From contig CAYRMW010000001.1 of the NCBI GenBank assembly GCA_964425595.1, positions 1 to 64,000 on the forward strand: 64,000 nt of DNA, in the 5' to 3' direction. Of the stretch, positions 32,389 through 42,052 are shown piece by piece. A program made the translations under genes and the position numbers. Position 1 is the stretch's first letter, and each line of letters opens with the position of its first letter. This stretch comes from Caccovicinus sp964425595 (lineage in GTDB: Bacteria; Bacillota; Clostridia; Lachnospirales; Lachnospiraceae). The notes under the pieces were generated by a model. It did not search any database. It saw only the letters and a program-made list of their open reading frames with translations, and was not told the origin of the DNA.

Positions 32389-33597
32389 ATGAACCAGCAG
32401 ATCAAATGGGTGGAAAACCATATGCCCAAATCCGATGATGCCCGCCTTTCGGTGATGGCTCTGAATGAGGTCAGAAAAGCCAGGGCCTTCCATGAAAGTT
32501 TTCCTCAGTACGAAAAAACACCGCTCCGGAAATTGGAGGAAATGTCCCGCTACCTCGGCCTGGGCGCGGTATACGTCAAGGATGAGTCCTACCGCTTCGG
32601 CCTGAATGCCTTTAAAGTACTGGGCGGCTCCTTTGCCATGGCGCGCTGCATCGCGAAGGAAACCGGCCGGGATGTTTCCCAGCTTCCCTATCCCGTCCTT
32701 ACTTCAGACGCCCTCAGGGAGGAATTCGGCCAGGCGACCTTTTTTACCGCCACAGACGGAAACCATGGCCGCGGCGTAGCCTGGGCAGCCGGCAAACTCC
32801 GCCAGAAAGCGGTAATCTACATGCCGAAGGGCACCACCCCGGCCAGGCTTGAAAATATCCGCAAGGAAGGGGCGCAGGCCACCATCGAGGAAGCCAATTA
32901 CGATGAATGCGTCCGCATGGCGGCCGCAGCCGCGCAGAAGACGCCCCGGGGCGTCGTGGTGCAGGATACCGCCTGGGACGGTTACGAGGAGATCCCCTCC
33001 TGGATCATGCAGGGCTACGGAACCATGGCGATGGAAGCCGATGAGCAGTTAGCGGCTTTCGGCTGCGAACGGCCCACGCATATCTTTATCCAGGCCGGTG
33101 TCGGCTCTTTAGCCGGCGCGGTACAGGGGTACTTTGCCAATCGCTATCCGGACGATCCGCCTGTGGTCGTCGTGGTCGAGGCCGATGAGGCGGCCTGCCT
33201 GTACAAGGGCGCGCTGGCCGGAGACGGCGATCCCCGCATCGTAGACGGCGATATGCCCACCATCATGGCGGGACTTGCCTGCGGCGAGCCAAACACCATC
33301 TCCTGGGATATCCTCCGCAACCACGCAAGGGTATTCATCGCCGTCCCGGACTGGGTTGCCGTAAAGGGCATGCGGATGCTGGCCGCCCCCATCAAGGGCG
33401 ATGCCCCGGTGACCAGCGGAGAATCCGGCGCCGCCCCATTCGGCGCTCTGGCCGCCATCATGACCATGGAAGAATACAAAGACCTGCGAGGTGCCATCGG
33501 TCTGGACGCGGACTCCCGTGTACTTCTCTTTTCCACTGAAGGAGACACCGATCCGGTCCGCTATCAACACATCGTCTGGGAGGGGAAAGAACGCTGA
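32389..33597 (+). CDS. ygeX: 2,3-Diaminopropionate ammonia-lyase
   Basis: A fold-II PLP enzyme of 402 residues that splits diaminopropionate into pyruvate and two ammonia. The PLP lysine is K76 in LNAFKVLGGS, matching K77 of the E. coli enzyme; FTATDGNHGRGVAWAA, IQAGVGSLAGAVQGYF and SGESGAAPFGALAAI bind the cofactor phosphate and substrate. GGAGG lies before the ATG. In gut anaerobes ygeX is essential to uric acid use, where it would release ammonia from the last C3 diamino acid. It begins a tight ygeX-ygeY-ygeW series. Confidence 0.94.
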   Translation: MNQQIKWVENHMPKSDDARLSVMALNEVRKARAFHESFPQYEKTPLRKLEEMSRYLGLGAVYVKDESYRFGLNAFKVLGGSFAMARCIAKETGRDVSQLPYPVLTSDALREEFGQATFFTATDGNHGRGVAWAAGKLRQKAVIYMPKGTTPARLENIRKEGAQATIEEANYDECVRMAAAAAQKTPRGVVVQDTAWDGYEEIPSWIMQGYGTMAMEADEQLAAFGCERPTHIFIQAGVGSLAGAVQGYFANRYPDDPPVVVVVEADEAACLYKGALAGDGDPRIVDGDMPTIMAGLACGEPNTISWDILRNHARVFIAVPDWVAVKGMRMLAAPIKGDAPVTSGESGAAPFGALAAIMTMEEYKDLRGAIGLDADSRVLLFSTEGDTDPVRYQHIVWEGKER

Positions 33598-33641
33598 CAG
33601 GCCGCACCCTGTCCCCAACAGAAAGAAAGGATGAAAACGCT

Positions 33642-34952
33642 ATGGATTTCAATCAGATCAGAGAGGCCGCGAAAGGCTACGAAAAGGACATGACCCGCTT
33701 TCTCCGGGATATCGTCCGCTTCCCGGGAGAAAGCTGCGGCGAGAAGGAGCACATCCGGCGGATCGCCGAGGAAATGCGGAAACTGGAATTTGACCGTGTG
33801 GATATCGACCCCATGGGAAACATTCTCGGATACATGGGCAGCGGAAAGACGCTCATCGCCTTCGACGCACACATCGATACGGTAGGGATCGGGAACCGGG
33901 ACAACTGGAGCTTCGACCCTTACGAGGGATATGAAAATGACCTGGAGATCGGCGGCCGCGGTACTTCCGACCAGCTGGGCGGCATCGTATCCGCCGTATA
34001 CGGCGCGCGAATCATGAAAGATCTGGGATTGCTGAGCGATAAGTACACGGTGCTGGTGACCGGCACCGTCCAGGAAGAAGACTGCGACGGCTTATGCTGG
34101 CAATATATCATCAACGAAGACAAGGTGCGTCCGGAATTTGTGGTTTCCACGGAACCCACCGACGGCGGCATCTACCGCGGACAGCGGGGGCGGATGGAGA
34201 TCCGTGTGGATGTGTCCGGCGTTTCCTGCCACGGCTCAGCCCCGGAGCGCGGAGACAATGCCATCTACAAGATGGCCGATATCCTCCAGGATATCCGCGC
34301 CCTGAACGAAAATGACGCCGAAGAAGGCACCGCGATCAAGGGCCTGGTAAAGATGCTGGATGAAAAGTACAATCCTCAGTGGAAGGAAGCCCGCTTCCTT
34401 GGACGCGGCACCGTGACCACCTCCGAGATCTTCTTTACCTCTCCCAGCCGCTGCGCGGTGGCGGACTCCTGCTCCGTCTCTCTTGACCGCCGCATGACAG
34501 CCGGAGAAACCTGGGAAAGCTGCCTGGATGAGATCCGCGCTCTCCCCAGCGTCAGAAAATACGCTTCCGACGTCAGAGTGTCCATGTACGAGTACGCCCG
34601 CCCTTCCTATACCGGGCTGACCTACCCCATTGAATGTTACTTCCCCACCTGGGTGATCTCTGAAGAGCACAAGGTGACAAAAGCGCTGGAAACGGCCCAC
34701 AGGGAACTGTTCGGCGACGCGCGCTGCGGAAATGAAGAGACCATGGCTGTCCGCAGGGACCGTCCCCTGACCGATAAGTGGACCTTCTCCACCAACGGCG
34801 TCTCCATCATGGGCCGCAACGGCATCCCCTGCATCGGCTTCGGCCCCGGTGCGGAAGCACAGGCCCACGCGCCGAATGAAAAGACCTGGAAGGATGATCT
34901 GGTGCGGTGCGCCGCAGTCTACGCCGCCCTTCCTAGTATTTACTGTGAATGA
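33642..34952 (+). CDS. ygeY: YgeY-like metal-dependent hydrolase (M20 family)
   Basis: A 436-residue M20-type enzyme, relative of acetylornithine deacetylase and dipeptidases, of the selenium-metabolism-linked YgeY group. Zinc ligands begin with H77 and D79 in AFDAHIDTVG; GGRGTSDQLGGIVSAVYGA and VQEEDCDGLCWQYI supply further ligands and the general base; VSGVSCHGSAPERGDNAIY is the dimer-domain stretch. It would hydrolyse an acyl, carbamoyl or ureido group from a purine-derived diamino acid. It lies 44 bp after ygeX and 27 bp before ygeW. Confidence 0.92.
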   Translation: MDFNQIREAAKGYEKDMTRFLRDIVRFPGESCGEKEHIRRIAEEMRKLEFDRVDIDPMGNILGYMGSGKTLIAFDAHIDTVGIGNRDNWSFDPYEGYENDLEIGGRGTSDQLGGIVSAVYGARIMKDLGLLSDKYTVLVTGTVQEEDCDGLCWQYIINEDKVRPEFVVSTEPTDGGIYRGQRGRMEIRVDVSGVSCHGSAPERGDNAIYKMADILQDIRALNENDAEEGTAIKGLVKMLDEKYNPQWKEARFLGRGTVTTSEIFFTSPSRCAVADSCSVSLDRRMTAGETWESCLDEIRALPSVRKYASDVRVSMYEYARPSYTGLTYPIECYFPTWVISEEHKVTKALETAHRELFGDARCGNEETMAVRRDRPLTDKWTFSTNGVSIMGRNGIPCIGFGPGAEAQAHAPNEKTWKDDLVRCAAVYAALPSIYCE

Positions 34953-34979
34953 TTGAAAAACAGAGGAGAATAAAAGCAT

Positions 34980-36173
34980 ATGAAAACCCTTCAGGATTAT
35001 ATCGATAAGCTGAACGCATTAAACTTCAGGGAAATGTACAACGGCGACTTCTTCCTTACCTGGGAAAAGACCGACGAGGAGCTTGAGGCCGTCTTCACCG
35101 TGGCGGATGCCCTCCGCTTCCTGCGCGAACACAACATTTCCACCAGGGTATTTGAGAGCGGTCTCGGCATTTCCCTGTTCCGGGACAACTCCACCCGCAC
35201 CCGCTTCTCCTTCACCTCCGCCTGCAATCTTCTGGGCCTGGCGGTGCAGGACCTGGATGAGGGAAAATCCCAGATCGCCCATGGCGAGACAGTCCGCGAG
35301 ACAGCCAATATGATCTCCTTCATGGCTGACGTGATCGGCATCCGCGACGATATGTACATCGGCAAGGGAAATCAGTATATGCATGATGTGGTAAACGCGG
35401 TGACCGAAGGAAACCGGGCCGGAATCCTGGAGCAGAAGCCCACCCTGGTAAACCTCCAGTGCGACATCGACCATCCCACCCAGTGTATGGCCGACATGCT
35501 CCACATCATCCATGAGTTCGGCGGAGTGGAAAAGTTAAAAGGCAAGAAGCTGGCCATGACCTGGGCCTACTCTCCTTCCTACGGAAAGCCCCTGTCCGTG
35601 CCCCAGGGCGTGATCGGCCTGATGACCCGCTTCGGCATGGATGTCGTGCTGGCGCATCCCGAGGGCTACGAGGTCATGCCCGAGGTGGAGGAAGTGGCGA
35701 GAAAAAATGCCGCGGCATCCGGCGGTTCCTACCGCAAGGTCAACTCCATGGATGAGGCCTTTAAGGACGCCGATATCGTTTATCCCAAGAGCTGGGCCCC
35801 CTTTGCGGCCATGGAAAAGAGGACCGACCTTTACGGAAAGGGCGATTTCGACGGCATCAAGGCGCTGGAAAAAGAACTTCTTGCCCAGAACGCACAACAT
35901 AAGGACTGGGCCTGCACGGAAGAACGGATGAAAAACACCAGGGATGGAAAGGCTTTGTATCTTCACTGCCTGCCGGCCGACATCAGCGGCGTAAGCTGCG
36001 AGACCGGCGAAGTGGACGCCTCCGTCTTCGACCGCTACCGCGACCCGCTCTACAAGGAAGCCAGCTATAAGCCCTACATCATCGCCGCCATGATCTTCCT
36101 GGCCAAATTCCGGAATCCCCAGGAGATCTTAAAGAAGTTAGAAGAGCGGAATATCCCCCGCATCCTGAAATAG
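34980..36173 (+). CDS. ygeW: YgeW-like carbamoyltransferase
   Basis: A 397-residue knotted carbamoyltransferase of the aspartate/ornithine transcarbamylase superfamily. The carbamoyl-phosphate site is STRTRF at residues 71-76, with DHPTQ at 164-168 and HCLPADISG near 325. It is longer than standard transcarbamylases, as usual for YgeW. In this cluster it likely runs in the phosphorolysis direction, freeing carbamoyl phosphate from a ureido intermediate, from which ATP could be made by carbamate kinase; that kinase is not in the window. Last gene of the plus arm. Confidence 0.93.
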   Translation: MKTLQDYIDKLNALNFREMYNGDFFLTWEKTDEELEAVFTVADALRFLREHNISTRVFESGLGISLFRDNSTRTRFSFTSACNLLGLAVQDLDEGKSQIAHGETVRETANMISFMADVIGIRDDMYIGKGNQYMHDVVNAVTEGNRAGILEQKPTLVNLQCDIDHPTQCMADMLHIIHEFGGVEKLKGKKLAMTWAYSPSYGKPLSVPQGVIGLMTRFGMDVVLAHPEGYEVMPEVEEVARKNAAASGGSYRKVNSMDEAFKDADIVYPKSWAPFAAMEKRTDLYGKGDFDGIKALEKELLAQNAQHKDWACTEERMKNTRDGKALYLHCLPADISGVSCETGEVDASVFDRYRDPLYKEASYKPYIIAAMIFLAKFRNPQEILKKLEERNIPRILK

Positions 36174-36196
36174 ATCCGGAAGATGAACCATTGACC

Positions 36197-36220
36197 GCCG
36201 GCCAGACGATCCTGGCCGGC
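36197..36220 (+). terminator. Hairpin after ygeW
   Basis: GCCGGCCAG (36197-36205) and CTGGCCGGC (36212-36220) form a perfect 9-bp stem with a 6-nt loop, followed by TTACTT. The T run is weak, so termination may be partial; it also faces the end of rarA. Confidence 0.6.
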
Positions 36221-36263
36221 TTACTTGCGGCCGAGGGGACGGCCTGCCAACACGTTCCGGCAC

Positions 36264-37589
36264 CTACCCCTCCCGCCATCGTCTGATCTGCTCCAGCTTT
36301 TTCTTCAGCTCCTTTTCCGCTCCCTCCCCGGTGGGGCGGTAATACTGCCTGTCCTTCAGATTTTCCGGGAGGCACTGCATCCGCGCGATCCGATCCGGGC
36401 AGTCATGCGCGTATTGATACCCTTTTCCGTAATCCAGCTCTTTCAGCAGTGTTGTCGGCGCGTTGCGTATCAAAAGGGGGACCGGCTCCGCCAGCGTATG
36501 CTGCGCGTCTTCCCTGCAGGCTTCGTACGCTACATATGCCGAATTGGATTTCGGCGCCATGGACAGATAGATCACCGTCTGCGCGAGGTTTACGCTGCAC
36601 TCCGGCATCCCGATCAGATGGCATGCCTGAAAAGCCGCTACCGCCAGAGAAAGGGCCTGCGGATCCGCAAGCCCCACATCCTCACTGGCAAAACGGATCA
36701 GCCGCCTGGCGACATAAAGCGGATCCTCTCCGGCCTCCAGCATCCGCGCCAGCCAGTAAACGGCCGCATCCGGATCGCTGTTGCGCATGGATTTGTGCAG
36801 GGCGGAGATCAGGTTATAATGCTCTTCGCCCTTCTTATCATAAAGGAGTGATTTCCGGCTGACGCACTGTGCCAGCACTTCCCTGGTCACCACCGTGCGC
36901 CCGTCCTCCTGGATACGGCCATTTAACACGGCCATTTCCAGCGTATTCAGCGCGGAGCGCCCATCGCCATTGGCAAATTCAGCGATCTGCGCCAGAAGCT
37001 CATCCGCGATCTCGATCTGCAGGTGGCCAAATCCCCTGGGACTTCGCAGCGCCCGCTCAAGAAGGGCAGTCAGATCTTCCCGTGAAAGGGGCTGCAGCAG
37101 GAATACCTTGCACCGGGACAAAAGCGCGGAATTGATCTCAAACGAAGGATTTTCCGTGGTCGCGCCGATCAGCGTGATGCTCCCTTTTTCCACAAAGGGA
37201 AGGAAGGCGTCCTGCTGCGCCTTATTAAAACGGTGGATCTCGTCGACAAAAAGGACCGTCTTGCGTCCCATCCGCCGTCCATCTTCCGCCCTGGCCATCA
37301 CTTCTTTGATCTCACGGATACCGCTGGTGACCGCGCTGAAATTGATAAACTCCGCATGTGTCGTCCGGGCTATGATGCTTGCCAGGGTAGTCTTTCCCAC
37401 GCCGGGAGGACCCCAGAAGATCATGGACGGGATCTGATCCCGGTCGATGAGACGGCGCAGTACGGCGCCCTCTCCCACCAGCTGCTTCTGTCCCACAAAC
37501 TCATCCAGTGTTTCCGGTCTTAACCGGCTGGCAAGGGGCGCCGTATGCTCCTTTTCTTCCATCACATCAAAGATTGATATCTGTTCCAT
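36264..37589 (-). CDS. rarA: Replication-associated recombination protein A (AAA+ ATPase)
   Basis: A 441-residue RarA/MgsA/WRNIP1-type clamp-loader-like ATPase acting at stalled forks. Walker A is GPPGVGKTTLASIIA, Walker B VLFVDEIHRFNKAQQD, sensor 1 GATTENPSFEINSALLSRC. The C-terminal part (YWLARMLEAGEDPLYVARRL, then ASEDVGLADPQAL) is typical. Normal length; GAGGCAGGA precedes the ATG. Unrelated to the purine cluster, which it meets tail to tail. Confidence 0.94.
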   Translation of the reverse strand: MEQISIFDVMEEKEHTAPLASRLRPETLDEFVGQKQLVGEGAVLRRLIDRDQIPSMIFWGPPGVGKTTLASIIARTTHAEFINFSAVTSGIREIKEVMARAEDGRRMGRKTVLFVDEIHRFNKAQQDAFLPFVEKGSITLIGATTENPSFEINSALLSRCKVFLLQPLSREDLTALLERALRSPRGFGHLQIEIADELLAQIAEFANGDGRSALNTLEMAVLNGRIQEDGRTVVTREVLAQCVSRKSLLYDKKGEEHYNLISALHKSMRNSDPDAAVYWLARMLEAGEDPLYVARRLIRFASEDVGLADPQALSLAVAAFQACHLIGMPECSVNLAQTVIYLSMAPKSNSAYVAYEACREDAQHTLAEPVPLLIRNAPTTLLKELDYGKGYQYAHDCPDRIARMQCLPENLKDRQYYRPTGEGAEKELKKKLEQIRRWREG

Positions 37590-37631
37590 TTATCCTGCCT
37601 CATTTCTCTCTAACGCGTGACCGAAGGCAGC

Positions 37632-38327
37632 TCACCGGATTCGCTCCGGAACAAATTGCAGATAGTCTGACGATACCAGTTTATATTCGATCCCGTTCCG
37701 ATACCCGCGGATGCTGTCCCCGTAGCGGTCCCTGCCATGGCAATGGGAATATACCACGGCCTCCGCGCCATATTCTTCAGCCATCCTGGTAAAGCGGCTT
37801 TCCTTCTCACCAATGCTGGTCGGCGGATAATGGAGAAACAGGATAAAACGCCGGTACCCCGCCGCCCGGGCCATCACAAAGGAAGTCCGCAGTCGATCCT
37901 CCTCCCGGGAGAGCAGCTTTTCCAGCTGCTTCGGCGTATCCCGCCCCTCGTCGCAGTACCCCTTTGTCCCCACCAGGGCAATGTCCTCATAGACATAGAA
38001 ATTATTCTGGAGGAATTCCAGCCTGCCGGCAAACGCTTCATTCAGCCTTTTTGTTTTTTTCGCGTTCCAGAACATATCGTGATTGCCCCGAAGCAGGATC
38101 TTGCGCCCCGGAAGCGCCGCGATAAATTCCAGATCCGGCCTGCTGGCCTCCAGGTTCCGTCCCCAGGAGTGGTCCCCCGTGATCACCACCGTGTCTTCCG
38201 GTTTCACCGTCTTAAGCCAGTTTTCCCTGATCCGTTCTACATGATTCTTCCATATCGGTCCGAACACATCCATCGGCTTATCCGCCGAAAAGGATAAATG
38301 AAGATCGCCAATCGCATATAATGCCAT
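37632..38327 (-). CDS. Calcineurin-like metallophosphoesterase
   Basis: A 231-residue phosphoesterase. The metal-binding set is complete: YAIGDLHLSF, ITGDHSW, LLRGNHDMFW and YSHCHG. The ATG at 38327 (AAAGGGGAAG upstream) is chosen over 38399, which would run into the tag gene. The cytoplasmic substrate (phosphodiester, nucleotide or phosphoprotein) cannot be named. Gene lies between rarA and tag, 37 bp after tag. Confidence 0.85.
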   Translation of the reverse strand: MALYAIGDLHLSFSADKPMDVFGPIWKNHVERIRENWLKTVKPEDTVVITGDHSWGRNLEASRPDLEFIAALPGRKILLRGNHDMFWNAKKTKRLNEAFAGRLEFLQNNFYVYEDIALVGTKGYCDEGRDTPKQLEKLLSREEDRLRTSFVMARAAGYRRFILFLHYPPTSIGEKESRFTRMAEEYGAEAVVYSHCHGRDRYGDSIRGYRNGIEYKLVSSDYLQFVPERIR

Positions 38328-38364
38328 ACGCTTCCCCTTTCTCTGCCCTTCCGTCTCCGATTTT

Positions 38365-38925
38365 TCAAACGGACCGATGCAGAAAACACCGTGGCTCATG
38401 GGCGTTGATCACGCCCGCGGCCTGCAGATAGGAGTAGACGATCACCGTCCCCACGAATTTCATTCCCCGTTTTTTCAGATCCTCCGACACGGCATCCGAC
38501 AGCGGCGAGCTGGTCCGTCCCGTCTCTGCGATCACCTGTCCATCGGTCCAGTGCCAGAGGTATCGCGCGAAGCTGCCCCACTCTTGCTGTATCCGTCGAA
38601 AAACCCTGGCATTCGTCACGGCCGCTTTGATCTTCAGCCGGTTGCGGATGATCCCCGGATCCCGGCGCAGCGCTTCGCGCTTTTCCTCATCGAACGCGCA
38701 TATCCGGTTCAGATCAAAGCCATCGAACGCCCTGCGGAATTCTTCCCGCTTATTCAGCACACATTCCCAGGAAAGGCCCGCCTGAAAATTTTCCAGGATC
38801 AGCAGCTCAAACAGGCGCTGGTCATCATAAAGAGGGATTCCCCACTCTTCATCATGATACCGAAGATAACGCGGATTGGCCGGATTGGCCCAGCGACAGC
38901 GTGTTCTTCCGTCTTTCCACTCCAT
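38365..38925 (-). CDS. tag: DNA-3-methyladenine glycosylase I
   Basis: A 186-residue base excision repair enzyme removing 3-methyladenine. The sequence starts with RCRWANPANPRYLRYHDEEWG and shows NFQAGLSWECVLNKREEFRRAF, the helix-hairpin region, and GMKFVGTVIVYSYLQAAGVIN. Zinc-type ligands of Tag (an N-terminal Cys and C-terminal His/Cys, HEPRCFLH) are visible. AAAGGAGG lies 8 nt before the ATG. Confidence 0.93.
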   Translation of the reverse strand: MEWKDGRTRCRWANPANPRYLRYHDEEWGIPLYDDQRLFELLILENFQAGLSWECVLNKREEFRRAFDGFDLNRICAFDEEKREALRRDPGIIRNRLKIKAAVTNARVFRRIQQEWGSFARYLWHWTDGQVIAETGRTSSPLSDAVSEDLKKRGMKFVGTVIVYSYLQAAGVINAHEPRCFLHRSV

Positions 38926-38994
38926 CAGCTACTCCTCCTTTGCTTTCAGCGCGTAGATCACCGCCCCGGCAGCACCCGCGATCGCCGGATCCGG

Positions 38995-40611
38995 TCACGC
39001 CCGGTACACGCAGCTTCCCCCTACATAAGTCGCTTCCACAGGGATCTCGCGCAGCTTCTCCGGCTCTGTTTCAAAGGGATCCTGCCCCAGGATCACAAAA
39101 TCCGCAGCCATGCCCGGCGCGATGCGTCCCTTAAACTCCTCCTCGAAACTTGCCCTGGCACCCGCGATCGTGTAGCTGTCCAGGGCCTCCTGAACCGTGA
39201 AGGCTTCCTCCGGGAGATACGGTCCTACGTCACCGTTCAGCGTCTTCCTTGTGACCGCGCACTGGATGCCGGCCAGGGCATCCGGCCGCTCGACCGGGCA
39301 GTCTGTGCCGTTGCTGACCGTAACGCCGTCTTTCATCAGGGTCTTCCAGCTATAGCTGGTAGAGGCTAACTCTTCTCCTACCCGTGCCCTGACCATGCGG
39401 ATGTCATAATCCAGGAAGATGCTCTGAGCATAAACGTGAAGCTTCATCGCGGCGATCTTCTTCAGCTGGTCCGGCCTGGTGATCTGGCAGTGAACGATGC
39501 CATGGCGGTGATCCTCTCTCGGGCATGCCGCCAATGCCTTCTCACAGGCGCCAAGCACCCGATCCAGGCAGGCGTCGCCGATCGCGTGAACGGCCACCTG
39601 CATCCCCTGTTCGTTGGCATAACCGATCATCTCATCCATCGTCTCCTGACTAAACACCGGAAGGCCGCAGGCGGAAGGATCATCCGCATAAGGGCGGCTC
39701 AAATAAGCCGTTCTGGCGCCCAGCGCGCCGTCCCCCAGCATTTTCAGGGGGCCGATCTTGAATCGGCTGCTCCCGGTTCCCGTCCGGTTTCCGGCTTCCA
39801 CAAACGCCTTCAGCTCCCTGAGAGAAGTAAAATTGCTCTGCTCATATACACGCACGGTAAGCCTGCCTTCCTGCTCAAGTTCCCGGTAAGCCTCATTGAC
39901 CACCGCCCAGGGAACCGCCCGGAAAGCGCTGTAATCATCACTCTGGCAGCTGGTCACCCCGCAGGCATTCAGGGCTCGGCAGCCCTCCACCAGCATCGCC
40001 TTGATATCCTCCTTATCCGGAACCGGAATGGCGTCGTAGACCTGATCCATGGCATTATCGAAAAACCGGCCGTCCGGCTGACCGTTTTCCATGCCGATCT
40101 GCCCGCCGTCCGGCTGCGGCGTGTCCCCATTTACGCCGAGAAGTTCTAACGCCCGGCTGTTCACCACCAGGCAATGCCCGCAGGCCCTTACCGCGCACAC
40201 CGGCACATCCCGGGAAACCTGATCTAAGTCATGCCGGTCCGGCATCCTCTTTTCGTCGGAAAAATAGTCCTGGTTCCATCCCCTGCCCATGATCCAGGTA
40301 TTCTCCCGGATCACACGGCTCTCCTTAAACTCCCGCAGACAATCAAGCATCTCCCGGAGACTTCCGGTATGGGATTCCAGCCGCGCGGAATTTAACGCGT
40401 TTCCGAAGCCCAGCAGATGCATATGGCTGTCATTAAAGCCGCTGCAGACAAAGCGTCCGTCCAGATCGATGAGGCGATCTTCGTCCCTCTTTTGCTCCAG
40501 CGCCTTTTCGCTCGTTCCGGCAAACGTAAACTTACCGTCTTCCTCAATAAATGCCTCCGCCAGGGGGAGACTTCCGGTATACACCCTTCCGTTGTAATAA
40601 ATCGTCTTCAT
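38995..40611 (-). CDS. YtcJ-like amidohydrolase
   Basis: A 538-residue metal-dependent hydrolase of the YtcJ/NfdA type. The metal ligands are in CSGFNDSHMHLLGFG (usual HxH), AVHAIGDACLDR, HGIVHCQITRPDQ and SNGTDCPVE; GAGGTAAG is the ribosome site. Family members act on amides, imidazolidines or N-substituted formamides. It is not part of the purine operon but adds a third amidohydrolase to the region. Substrate unknown. Confidence 0.87.
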   Translation of the reverse strand: MKTIYYNGRVYTGSLPLAEAFIEEDGKFTFAGTSEKALEQKRDEDRLIDLDGRFVCSGFNDSHMHLLGFGNALNSARLESHTGSLREMLDCLREFKESRVIRENTWIMGRGWNQDYFSDEKRMPDRHDLDQVSRDVPVCAVRACGHCLVVNSRALELLGVNGDTPQPDGGQIGMENGQPDGRFFDNAMDQVYDAIPVPDKEDIKAMLVEGCRALNACGVTSCQSDDYSAFRAVPWAVVNEAYRELEQEGRLTVRVYEQSNFTSLRELKAFVEAGNRTGTGSSRFKIGPLKMLGDGALGARTAYLSRPYADDPSACGLPVFSQETMDEMIGYANEQGMQVAVHAIGDACLDRVLGACEKALAACPREDHRHGIVHCQITRPDQLKKIAAMKLHVYAQSIFLDYDIRMVRARVGEELASTSYSWKTLMKDGVTVSNGTDCPVERPDALAGIQCAVTRKTLNGDVGPYLPEEAFTVQEALDSYTIAGARASFEEEFKGRIAPGMAADFVILGQDPFETEPEKLREIPVEATYVGGSCVYRA

Positions 40612-40670
40612 CTGCTTACCTCTTTTCTTTTATGCCGTCCCCTTAATCCATGCGGACAGCCTTGGAAATG

Positions 40671-40702
40671 GAAAAAGCAGCGGTGTCAAACATACCGCCG
40701 CT
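40671..40702 (-). terminator. Terminator after the ArsB/NhaD-like transporter
   Basis: On the minus strand AGCGGCGGT pairs with ACCGCTGCT (one G-T pair) across a 9-nt loop and is followed by TTTTT (plus 40672-40676). It lies between the transporter stop (40745) and the amidohydrolase. Confidence 0.8.
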
Positions 40703-40744
40703 CATCATACGTTCATCGTCAGGAACCTGCAGGTCCGGCAGACA

Positions 40745-42052
40745 TCAAATCCCCCAGACCAGCCAGATATAGATATACCCGGTCAGCACGGCCGCCATCG
40801 TAAAGGGGATCCCGATCCGCAGGAAATCTCTGGTTTTCACCGTCTCCCCGTTCTTTCGCAGGATCCCGATCGCCGCGATGTTCGCGGAAGCGCCGATGGG
40901 CGTCAGGTTCCCTCCCAGCGTGGCCCCGGTCAGAAGGCCAAAGTAAAAAACATAAGGCTCTACACCCAGTATGTAGGAAATGCTCTCCACCACCGGAAGC
41001 ATCGTGGCTACATAGGGGATATTGTCAATGAATGCGGACAGCACCACGGAGGCAAATACAATCAGCGTGTACAGAAGGAAAGGACTGTCCCCCGCCAGCT
41101 GATAGAACAGCTGCGCAACCGCGTCGATCACGCCAGCCTGCTTGATGCCTTCGATCACCATAAACAGACCGAACAAAAGCAGCAGCGTGTCCCGGTCCAG
41201 ATCCTGAATCACTTTTTTCACGATGGCGCCGGAACCCGTACGGATACAGGTATAGACCACGCCTGCGATACAGATCGCAAGGCAGATCAGACCGCTCCGT
41301 AATTCATAGATCACAGCCGCGACGCCCCCGGCCGGCTCCGGGATGAAGGACGCACAGATCAAAAGCAATACGGTGGCGATCATCAGATAGGAAGGGATCA
41401 TATCCGTCACTTCCGTTTCCACCACAGCGCTAACCCTCTGTGTCTCGTTTCTAAACAGGATCAGCAGGGCAATCAGGGAGGCAAGGGCCCCCAGCTCCAC
41501 GCCCCAGAAGATGCCCGGCTTCCCCAGCATCCAGAAGAAGTCCAGGAAATTCATATCGGCATATCCGCCGAGCAAGATACTGGTCGTATCTCCCACCAGC
41601 GTCGCCGCTCCCTGAAGATTAGAGGATACCGCGATGGCGATCAGGACCGGAACCGGCGAGATCTTCAGTTTCCTGGAGATTGCCAGTCCCACAGGCGCCA
41701 CCATCAAAACCGTAGCCACATTATCCACAAACGCGCTGATCACGCCGGAAAAAAGAGCCAGGGCGGTCACCGCCCACTTCACATCCGGCACCCTGGTGAT
41801 CAGAAGCTCCGCCAGCCGAGCCGGCATCCGGCTCTCAATAAACAGGGTCACCGTCCCCATCGTGCCGCCGATCATCAGCAGGACATTGTAATCCACCGAA
41901 GCCAGCGCCGCCGGCAGCGTAAGCGCGTACAGGCCCGCATAGCCCAGAATGATAAAAACGATAGCGGAAAACAACGCGATCCAGGGACGATACTGCTGAA
42001 ACGTCAGCATCAGCGCATACGTAATCAGAAAAATAACCAACGCAATAACCAT
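40745..42052 (-). CDS. ArsB/NhaD-like (ion transporter superfamily) membrane protein
   Basis: A 435-residue integral membrane protein with about eleven to twelve helices. The two pseudo-symmetric cores GVISAFVDNVATVLMVAPVG and VVLSAFIDNIPYVATMLPVV (N-P/N-V in broken helices) and NLTPIGASANIAAIGIL are the pattern of the ArsB/NhaD/CitM superfamily. Members move arsenite, Na+/H+, citrate or other anions. The ATG at 42052 (GGGGAG upstream) starts the first helix; the frame from 42088 is less likely. It has a promoter of its own and a terminator. Substrate not determined. Confidence 0.82.
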   Translation of the reverse strand: MVIALVIFLITYALMLTFQQYRPWIALFSAIVFIILGYAGLYALTLPAALASVDYNVLLMIGGTMGTVTLFIESRMPARLAELLITRVPDVKWAVTALALFSGVISAFVDNVATVLMVAPVGLAISRKLKISPVPVLIAIAVSSNLQGAATLVGDTTSILLGGYADMNFLDFFWMLGKPGIFWGVELGALASLIALLILFRNETQRVSAVVETEVTDMIPSYLMIATVLLLICASFIPEPAGGVAAVIYELRSGLICLAICIAGVVYTCIRTGSGAIVKKVIQDLDRDTLLLLFGLFMVIEGIKQAGVIDAVAQLFYQLAGDSPFLLYTLIVFASVVLSAFIDNIPYVATMLPVVESISYILGVEPYVFYFGLLTGATLGGNLTPIGASANIAAIGILRKNGETVKTRDFLRIGIPFTMAAVLTGYIYIWLVWGI

